Assembly: GCA_017617475.1 (NCBI GenBank)
Contig: JAFZWC010000085.1
Location: 1 to 28,290 of the forward strand
Source of the DNA: Bacteroidales bacterium
GTDB taxonomy: Bacteria; Bacteroidota; Bacteroidia; Bacteroidales; UBA932
Length of the DNA: 28,290 nt
Direction of reading: 5' to 3'
A program made the position numbers and the translations under genes. The notes below the pieces were generated by a model. It made no database searches. It saw only the letters and a list, made by a program, of their open reading frames with translations, and was not told the origin of the DNA. Positions 7,159-12,891 of the stretch are shown piece by piece. The stretch's first letter is position 1; every line of letters starts with the position of its first letter.

Positions 7159-8235
7159 ATGGCCGATTCCCTGTCATATCTGTGCGGCTTGGCGGCCGCG
7201 TTCTTTGTGGCCGTGTGCCTCACCGTAGCGGCTGTGCGCTGGTTCCATCTGTGCCGGCCGTATGACCGCAAACCTTGGTACTACTATCCCGGGCGGCCCT
7301 TCGTCGTGGGCGTGTATCTGAACTCGCTGTTTCTGCTGCCCTACGCCCTGCATCCGGAAAGCACGGATGCGTGGTATCTGGCGCGGCTGTACTTTTTGCC
7401 GGTAACCATTGTGCACTTTACCGTGCTGCTGTTCTCCTACTTCGGCAACGTGATGCAGTGGAAGAAGTGGCACGGCCCCATGGCCATAGTCAGCCTGCCC
7501 ATCCTCCTGGCCCTGCTGGCAGCCTTCGGCCTGGCCGTATGGCCGGGAAACCAGGTAGGTACTCTTGCGCCCATGCTGTCCTGGTCGGTCCTGTACGTGA
7601 GCGGCATCGTGATCACGGGCATCTGCATTGTTGCCTTGGCGATGGTGCTGGGCTGGGCCGGGCGTTTTGACGCCGACGATTTCTCCAACCCGGCCGATTT
7701 CCCGGTGAAGACGGCCCGCCGCTGGGCGGTGATGGTGGTGGTGAATCTGGTGCTTTGCTGGGCGGGAGCTCTGTCGGCCAGCCGGGGCTTTCTGGCTGTA
7801 ATCATGCTGCTGCTGGCTGCATCGGCCACCCTGTTTGTCATTACGGCCCTGCATCCGCACCGCAGCCTGCCGGTAGAGGAAGAAGTTTCCCGGCCGGAGG
7901 AGGCCGATGCGCCCAGACGCGCGCCTTCCCGCAAAAAGCAGCAGGAGATCCTGCAGACCATCCGGAAGGTGGTGGTGGAGGATGAGGCTTACCTGGATGC
8001 GCACCTCACCATCCAGGATGTGGCAGACCGCAGCGGCTACAGCCGTTCGGCCCTGTCCGGCCTGTTCAAGGCGGAGCTGGGCGGTTTCTTTGCCTATGTG
8101 AACGGGCTGCGGGTGCAGCATGTGGAGACGTATCTGCAGGAGCATCCCTCGGCCACGCTGCAGGAGGCCGTGCTGGAAAGCGGCTTCAACTCCCGGCAGG
8201 CATACTATTCCGTGAAAGAGAAGTTTGAAGAGTAA
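7159..8235 (+). CDS. Membrane-anchored AraC-family transcriptional regulator
   Basis: A 358-residue protein with an N-terminal membrane region of about seven hydrophobic segments (roughly residues 5-27, 47-62, 73-95, 104-124, 133-158, 187-205 and 208-228) and a C-terminal AraC-type DNA-binding domain from about residue 265. In the latter, LTIQDVADRSGYSRSALSGLFKAE-type helix-turn-helix residues are clear, followed by the second helix-turn-helix (TLQEAVLESGFNSRQAYY). This architecture, a multi-span sensor fused to an AraC domain, is common in Bacteroidota. It is divergent from the envelope operon across a region with tandem repeats, so it may control that operon and itself. asnA starts ten bases after its stop and is probably co-transcribed. 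The signal sensed is unknown. Confidence 0.85.
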   Translation: MADSLSYLCGLAAAFFVAVCLTVAAVRWFHLCRPYDRKPWYYYPGRPFVVGVYLNSLFLLPYALHPESTDAWYLARLYFLPVTIVHFTVLLFSYFGNVMQWKKWHGPMAIVSLPILLALLAAFGLAVWPGNQVGTLAPMLSWSVLYVSGIVITGICIVALAMVLGWAGRFDADDFSNPADFPVKTARRWAVMVVVNLVLCWAGALSASRGFLAVIMLLLAASATLFVITALHPHRSLPVEEEVSRPEEADAPRRAPSRKKQQEILQTIRKVVVEDEAYLDAHLTIQDVADRSGYSRSALSGLFKAELGGFFAYVNGLRVQHVETYLQEHPSATLQEAVLESGFNSRQAYYSVKEKFEE

Positions 8236-8245
8236 TCCCCATCTT

Positions 8246-9283
8246 ATGTCACTCTATATCCCCAAGAATTACCGTAACCTGCTCGGCAGCGTTGAGCAGA
8301 CGGAAAAGGCCATCAAGGCCGTGAAAGACATGTTTCAGGAAAACCTGAGCGCGCAACTGGCACTGCTCCGTGTGACCGCACCCATGATGGTGCTCTCCGG
8401 GCAGGGCCTAAATGACGATCTTAACGGTGTGGAACGCCCGGTGAAATTTCCGGTCAAAAGCCTGGACGACGCTCCGGCCGAGGTAGTGCATTCCCTGGCC
8501 AAGTGGAAGCGTCTGAAACTGGCCGAACTGGGCGTGGTGCCCGGCCGCGGCATCTACACGGACATGAACGCCCTTCGGCCCGACGAGGACCTGGACAACA
8601 TCCATTCCATCTACGTGGACCAGTGGGACTGGGAGAAAGTGATGACCCCCGAGCAGCGGAACCTGGATTTCCTCAAGCAGACCGTCCGCCGCATCTACGA
8701 GGCCGTCAAGGTCACGGAGAACAAACTGTACGTGGAGTTCCCCCAGATTACCCCCATGCTCCCGGAAGAGATTCATTTCATTCAGGCCGAAGAGCTCCTG
8801 CAGCGCTATCCTGGCAAATCGGCAAAGGAGCGTGAAAACGCCATCGCAAAGGAGTACGGCGCCGTTTTCATCATCGGCATCGGCGGAAAACTCTCCGACG
8901 GCAAAGCCCACGACGGCCGCGCCGCCGACTACGACGACTGGAGCACCCCCACCCCGGGCGGTTACTTCGGCCTCAATGGCGACATCCTGCTGTGGAACCC
9001 GGTGCTGGACAGCGCCTTCGAGATTTCCAGCATGGGTATCCGCGTGAATCCCGAAGCCCTGCACCGCCAGCTGGAGCTCAAGGACATGCTCTGGAAGGAA
9101 GACCTCTACTTCCACCGCCTCCTGCTGGACGGCAAGCTGCCCCAGACCATCGGTGGCGGCATAGGCCAGTCCCGCCTTTGCATGTTCCTGCTACGCAAGG
9201 CCCACATCGGCGAAATCCAGAGCGCCATCTGGCCCCCGGAAATGCGCCAGGCCTGCAAAGCAGCCGGCATCGATTTGGCATAA
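8246..9283 (+). CDS. asnA: Aspartate--ammonia ligase
   Basis: AsnA makes asparagine from aspartate, ammonia and ATP, and is related to class II aspartyl-tRNA synthetases. The 345-residue protein is close to the usual family length. Recognisable blocks are MSLYIPKNYRNLLGSVEQTE, LLRVTAPMMVLSGQGLNDDLNG, KRLKLAELGVVPGRGIYTDM, the GIGGKLSDGKAHDGRAADYDDW region (about residues 211-232) and the GGIGQSRLCMFLL ATP-site segment near the C terminus. The ATG at 8246 is chosen over an upstream in-frame TTG that overlaps the regulator gene. It is the second gene of the regulator-asnA unit and is followed directly by a terminator. Confidence 0.96.
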   Translation: MSLYIPKNYRNLLGSVEQTEKAIKAVKDMFQENLSAQLALLRVTAPMMVLSGQGLNDDLNGVERPVKFPVKSLDDAPAEVVHSLAKWKRLKLAELGVVPGRGIYTDMNALRPDEDLDNIHSIYVDQWDWEKVMTPEQRNLDFLKQTVRRIYEAVKVTENKLYVEFPQITPMLPEEIHFIQAEELLQRYPGKSAKERENAIAKEYGAVFIIGIGGKLSDGKAHDGRAADYDDWSTPTPGGYFGLNGDILLWNPVLDSAFEISSMGIRVNPEALHRQLELKDMLWKEDLYFHRLLLDGKLPQTIGGGIGQSRLCMFLLRKAHIGEIQSAIWPPEMRQACKAAGIDLA

Positions 9284-9288
9284 GAAAG

Positions 9289-9315
9289 GCCGTCCCACCC
9301 GGGGCGGCTATTTTT
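9289..9315 (+). terminator. Rho-independent terminator of asnA
   Basis: GCCGTCCC (9289-9296) pairs with GGGGCGGC (9301-9308) across an ACCC loop, followed by TATTTTT. It begins six bases after the asnA stop. Confidence 0.9.
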
Positions 9316-9317
9316 CG

Positions 9318-9369
9318 GCCGCGTTGACAAGAAATCGGCCCTCTGTCGCCTTCAGAGTGTCAACGTGGC
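9318..9369 (+). repeat. 52-bp palindrome-ended repeat, unit A
   Basis: Arms GCCGCGTTGACA and TGTCAACGTGGC enclose a conserved AGAAATCGGCC and a variable centre; here the centre has an inner CTCTG/CAGAG hairpin. The same structure occurs at 9401, 15648 and 15731. Unit A to unit B is 83 bp start to start, with a 31-bp spacer containing AGGCCGAT. The position beside a RAYT-type transposase gene suggests a REP-like element. Confidence 0.85.
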
Positions 9370-9400
9370 GTGAAATTAGGCCGATAGGGCAGTTTCCCTT

Positions 9401-9452
9401 GCCGCGTCGACAAATAATCGGCCTTGCAGATTATTCCAGACGTCAACGTGGC
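9401..9452 (+). repeat. 52-bp palindrome-ended repeat, unit B
   Basis: Same layout as unit A: GCCGCGTCGACA at the left, AATCGGCC inside and GTCAACGTGGC at the right. Its right arm overlaps the last codons and stop of the minus-strand RAYT gene (stop at 9443-9445). Confidence 0.85.
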
Positions 9453-10363
9453 ATCACCAGACAGCGGGCAATCTGCGCTTCCGGCAGGTGATACTCATAG
9501 CGTAGCCTTTGCGCAAGGCTTTTTTTCTGAGAATCGGTGAGGTGATATACGCTTGTCGCCCCGAAAGATGAAAGCAGGTCTCTGTCTATCAGGCGGCAGA
9601 CATCCAGATCCTGCAGGTGGGAACGGTTGTAGTAGCGGCCGGATTCGTTTTTGAGCATCTGGGCGACGCTTTTTTCATCGGCCTGTTCAATATTGTATAT
9701 GGTGACCGGAGTTCCGGTGCCTTCATCCATCTGGTCTCGGGTCCAGCTGTCATCCGTGAGCCTGTTAATCTGGTACAGGTAATTGCGGGGAGAGCCGTAA
9801 TACTGTTCGGCCCGTCTTATTTCCATAAAACTCTGACGGGTAAAGAAACCCTGTTCATTCATCTGGTAATGGTCGGGAAACTCTGCGTGGCGGGGGAGTT
9901 GGGAGTACATGTCTTCTTTAGACATGCGGGCAGGCTTGTCTGTATTAAGGCCGATGTCTTCGGAGAATAGATCCCTGGCGCAGCAGTATGGATACCCTAG
10001 AGCGGTGGCCGATGCAGCATGGTGCAATCCGTTCCGGATTACATAATTCTGAAGGACCATCTGGTGCACATGTCCCTCTATTCTGAGCTGGAAGGTATAC
10101 TTCTCTCCCATCCGCCCTTTCCGGTCATACTTCCTGTTGAAGTATTTGGAATAGGACATGCGGAGGGATGCGGCAAATAGCTGTGGGTTTCCGGAAAAAA
10201 TGCCCAGGTGGACGTGCGTAGACATTTGGGCATCTACTAGGACTTCAGTGTCCATAGAAAAAGCACGGAGCGCCATGAGGTTAAGGAACATACCATGGTC
10301 TTCAGGATCCCGGAACATGACCTCGTTATGGGAGGTGAAGCAAATATGATACGACTCCTTCAT
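9443..10363 (-). CDS. REP-associated tyrosine transposase (RAYT/Y1_Tnp-like)
   Basis: A 306-residue protein of the IS200-like Y1 transposase superfamily. The HUH metal site is THVHLGIF (His50, His52). The segment YSKYFNRKYDRKGRMGEKYTF follows as in RAYT proteins. Tyr107 in NYVIRNGLHHA aligns by pattern with the RAYT catalytic Tyr segment (YIHxNPxRAGL in typical members). The C-terminal part (LAQRLRYEYHLPEAQIARCL) looks like a DNA-binding helix-turn-helix. RAYTs are single-copy domesticated transposases thought to spread REP palindromes by single-strand cleavage. Two 52-bp palindromic units adjoin its 3' end, and the final residues MPR and stop lie within one of them. No IS200/IS605 left or right ends were recognised, so it is more likely RAYT than a complete insertion sequence. 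Confidence 0.8.
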   Translation of the reverse strand: MKESYHICFTSHNEVMFRDPEDHGMFLNLMALRAFSMDTEVLVDAQMSTHVHLGIFSGNPQLFAASLRMSYSKYFNRKYDRKGRMGEKYTFQLRIEGHVHQMVLQNYVIRNGLHHAASATALGYPYCCARDLFSEDIGLNTDKPARMSKEDMYSQLPRHAEFPDHYQMNEQGFFTRQSFMEIRRAEQYYGSPRNYLYQINRLTDDSWTRDQMDEGTGTPVTIYNIEQADEKSVAQMLKNESGRYYNRSHLQDLDVCRLIDRDLLSSFGATSVYHLTDSQKKSLAQRLRYEYHLPEAQIARCLVMPR

Positions 10364-10455
10364 GCCGACAAGGTAGAAACGAGTTTATTCAAAACCAAGA
10401 ATCGTAAAATAAGATGTGTTGTTTTAGGGTGATTTTTGCTGTTATAAAGGAAGAT

Positions 10456-10499
10456 TCATAAGAAAAATATATGTTTCTTATGATGTTTTTGTATATTTG
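10456..10499 (+). promoter_or_regulatory. Candidate operator-promoter of the restriction operon
   Basis: TCATAAGAAA (10456-10465) and TTTCTTATGA (10474-10483) form a perfect inverted repeat with an 8-bp spacer. TATATTTG at 10492-10499 matches the -7 consensus. No good TTTG lies at the standard -33 position; the palindrome sits there instead, as expected for a regulator-bound promoter. Transcription from here would leave a leader of about 245 bases. The palindrome could instead be a weak AT-rich terminator. Confidence 0.5.
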
Positions 10500-10592
10500 T
10501 TGTGACAATAACCCAAAAGTATTGTAAACATATACAACTAGCATTTGCTATTTATTCGGTTGCCCCAGAAACCTAGGAAATTTCAAAGCAAC

Positions 10593-10749
10593 ACACCGGA
10601 TAAGTCAGTGAATGTCTGCGCTTTGGCGTGGACTTGACTTATCTAGTGTTACGGGCTTCCTAGGGCCTCGGGGCGTAGATATGAAAGTCTGCGCCTTTTT
10701 TGTGCCCTATTTGCCCGTCCCGGATAAGCAAGTGCGCTATGTAAGCGCA
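10593..10749 (+). promoter_or_regulatory. Three-hairpin structured leader or small RNA
   Basis: Hairpin 1 (10593-10649): ACAC/GTGT, then GATAAGTCA/TGACTTATC, then GTCTGCGC paired with GCGTGGAC across a TTTG loop. Hairpin 2 (10651-10718): ACGGGC/GCCCGT, TAGGGC/GCCCTA, then GGCGTAGA/TCTGCGCC with an 8-base loop. Hairpin 3 (10733-10749): TGCGCT/AGCGCA with a 5-base loop, two bases before the ATG at 10752. GTCTGCGC occurs in hairpins 1 and 2, and CCGGATAAG occurs before hairpins 1 and 3. No known riboswitch class was recognised. It may control translation of the first methyltransferase-type gene, be a separate RNA, or be a DNA site folded as single strand. Confidence 0.65.
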
Positions 10750-10751
10750 GG

Positions 10752-11393
10752 ATGGACACCCAAATCAAGTCCAAGGAGAGGGTGTCGGCTCACGGCGAGG
10801 TGTTTACCAACCCCCGCGAAGTGAATGCGATGCTCGACCTGGTCAAGTCGGAGACGGAGCGTATAGACTCCCGTTTCCTGGAGCCTGCTTGCGGTGACGG
10901 TAATTTCCTCATCGAGATTCTCCGCCGGAAACTCGCCATCTGCGAGAACCGTGTCAAGGCTAAACAATACACCCAGCTTCAATACGAACACGACGCCATT
11001 TGGGCCGTATCCAGTATTTACGGCATAGAGCTTCTGGCCGACAATGCAGCAGCCTGTCGGGAGCGGCTTCTGGGCTATTTCTCGGAGCAATACAACCGCC
11101 TCTTTAAGTCCAAATGCAAGGGTTCCTGCATAGAGGCAGCCCGCTATATCCTTTCAAAAAATATCATTCTCGGCGATGCCCTCACTTATAAACGTGTAGA
11201 CCGCCCTGACGAATGGATTCACATAAGCGAGTGGAGTTTCATCGGCGCCGACAAGGTTAACCGCCGCGACTATGAATTCTCCTACCTCGTCGGCGAATAC
11301 GAAAGCGACGGGCTCTTCTCCGACCTTCCGGCAGAGACATTCGCGCCCGTCCACTTCCTCAAAATAAATGCTGCAACCTATGGTGAACAGTAA
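10752..11393 (+). CDS. Small SAM-dependent DNA methyltransferase-like protein
   Basis: A 213-residue protein with [18 protein letters not shown] near the N terminus (typical before the SAM site in N6-adenine methyltransferases), a canonical motif [16 protein letters not shown] (about 42-56) and a motif II-like YGIEL. It lacks the catalytic motif IV (D/N-PP-Y/F), and its C-terminal part ([18 protein letters not shown]) is not recognisable as a catalytic loop. It may bind SAM as a partner of the next gene product, or be a regulatory methyltransferase fold. The start ATG follows directly after hairpin 3 of the leader. The 3' end overlaps the next gene by up to 26 bases, so translational coupling is likely. 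It is part of a restriction-modification-like operon. Confidence 0.8.
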   Translation: MDTQIKSKERVSAHGEVFTNPREVNAMLDLVKSETERIDSRFLEPACGDGNFLIEILRRKLAICENRVKAKQYTQLQYEHDAIWAVSSIYGIELLADNAAACRERLLGYFSEQYNRLFKSKCKGSCIEAARYILSKNIILGDALTYKRVDRPDEWIHISEWSFIGADKVNRRDYEFSYLVGEYESDGLFSDLPAETFAPVHFLKINAATYGEQ

Positions 11394-12888
11394 TTACAAC
11401 CCGGATGTCCTCAACTGCATTGCCAACCTGAGCAACGACGAGGTATTTACCCCGCCGGAGCTGGCGAACCGCGTACTGGATCTCCTTCCGCAAGACTTGT
11501 TCAAGAGTCCGGACACCAAGTTCCTGGACCCATTCTCCAAGAGTGGAGTCTTCCTCCGGGAGATCGTCAAACGGCTGGACCGTGGCCTGGAGCCTATAAT
11601 GCCGGACAGGCAGCTCCGAATCGACTATATCCTTCACAATCAAGTGTTTGGCATTGCAATTACCGAACTGACGTCTTACCTTTCCCGTCGTTCATTATAT
11701 TGCAGCAAGCACGCCAACGGGGAATATAGCGTTTCCCATTTTACGCTGGAATGCGGCAATATCCTTTACCGCAATCTCTCACACACCTGGGAAAATGGCA
11801 AATGCAAATATTGCGGCGCCTCCCAGCAGGTCTACGATCGTGGCTCCGAGGCAGAGCAATATGCCTACATGTTTATTCACACAGACAACCCCAAGCAATT
11901 CTTCGGAAATATGAAATTTGACGTCATAATAGGAAATCCGCCGTATCAGTTGAGCGATGGCGGGCAGGCCGCGAGCGCTAAACCTCTTTACAATTTGTTC
12001 GTAGAGCAGGCGATGAAATTAAAGCCTCGTTACCTCACAATGATTATTCCTGCACGTTGGTACGCCGGAGGAAAAGGTCTGGACTCATTTAGGGCGTCTA
12101 TGCTTAAGAGTAATCAGCTTAGGAAGCTCGTTGATTACAATAACAGTGCTGATTGTTTCCCTGGAGTAAATATCGCTGGCGGTGTATGTTATTTCTTATG
12201 GGACCGTGATAATCCCGGCAAATGCGAAATAAAGAATGTTTCTTCTCAGCATACTGATAGTGTTCCTGAGACCCGGTCGCTCTCAGAGTTCCCGATTTTG
12301 GTAAGAGACAATATGGCCATCCATATTATACGGAAACTATTGTCCGCTTCAAAGAAGACGATGAATATGACGGTTCAGTCATATAGTTATTTTGCTGTAC
12401 GCAGTTATGAGAGGGGAAGTGAAAAGAAACAAAAAAGTGACGATGTCGTTCTCTTGTCGAGCCAGGGGAAAGGATACTATAGCCGCGCAAACATAGAGGA
12501 CCGTCAGAAAATTCTAAATAAATACAAGGTCATCATCACATACGCGATGTCTGGCGGTAACAAACCCACTTCTCAGGGAGATTTCCAGGTGATTTCTTCA
12601 CTACAAGTCCTGGCTCCGAATGAGGTTTGCACAGAGACATACCTTGTGCTCGACACTTTTGATAATAAAAAGCAGGCTGAGAATCTTTGTACGTATGCCT
12701 CAACCAAAACGTTTAGATTCTTGCTTTTACAGGCACTAACGTCCATTCATATCACGAAAGATAGCTTTTTGTTCATTCCAGTACTGGACTACTCTCATTC
12801 TTGGGATGATAAAATGTTATACGATAAATACGGGCTGCGCGAAGAAGAAAAAGCCTTCATAGAATCAATGATTCGTTCAATGGAATAG
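11368..12888 (+). CDS. N6-adenine DNA methyltransferase (Eco57I-like)
   Basis: A 506-residue protein with [18 protein letters not shown] (about 24-41), a degenerate motif [16 protein letters not shown] (about 52-66) and a clear motif [13 protein letters not shown] (NPPY at 190-193). [13 protein letters not shown] (about 139-151) resembles a small zinc-binding insert. The C-terminal half should hold the target-recognition region; it has fewer clear motifs and is visibly richer in A+T. Motif I lacks the usual Cys-Gly-x-Gly, which the preceding protein does have. A second Met (11380) is an alternative start. The helicase gene follows three bases after the stop. The likely role is modification, or target recognition for cleavage, in a defence system. 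Confidence 0.87.
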   Translation: MLQPMVNSNYNPDVLNCIANLSNDEVFTPPELANRVLDLLPQDLFKSPDTKFLDPFSKSGVFLREIVKRLDRGLEPIMPDRQLRIDYILHNQVFGIAITELTSYLSRRSLYCSKHANGEYSVSHFTLECGNILYRNLSHTWENGKCKYCGASQQVYDRGSEAEQYAYMFIHTDNPKQFFGNMKFDVIIGNPPYQLSDGGQAASAKPLYNLFVEQAMKLKPRYLTMIIPARWYAGGKGLDSFRASMLKSNQLRKLVDYNNSADCFPGVNIAGGVCYFLWDRDNPGKCEIKNVSSQHTDSVPETRSLSEFPILVRDNMAIHIIRKLLSASKKTMNMTVQSYSYFAVRSYERGSEKKQKSDDVVLLSSQGKGYYSRANIEDRQKILNKYKVIITYAMSGGNKPTSQGDFQVISSLQVLAPNEVCTETYLVLDTFDNKKQAENLCTYASTKTFRFLLLQALTSIHITKDSFLFIPVLDYSHSWDDKMLYDKYGLREEEKAFIESMIRSME

Positions 12889-12891
12889 CCT

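Larger units (their letters stand above)
10364..10751 (+). other. 388-bp non-coding region between RAYT and the methyltransferase operon
   Basis: No convincing open reading frame is present. The left part (10364-10560) is AT-rich and holds a perfect 10-bp inverted repeat and a TATATTTG -7 box. The right part (10589-10750) is GC-richer and can fold into three consecutive hairpins that end two bases before the methyltransferase start codon. Both parts are listed separately. Confidence 0.8.

Noticed and set aside
9318..9452. The paired 52-bp units as a minimal CRISPR array
   Set aside because: Only two units per site, with variable centres, palindromic outer arms and one inverted unit at the other site; no cas genes are present. 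A REP-like doublet fits better.
9443..10363. A complete IS200/IS605 insertion sequence
   Set aside because: No accompanying tnpB and no recognisable left and right end pair; the C-terminal extension and adjacent repeats indicate a RAYT.
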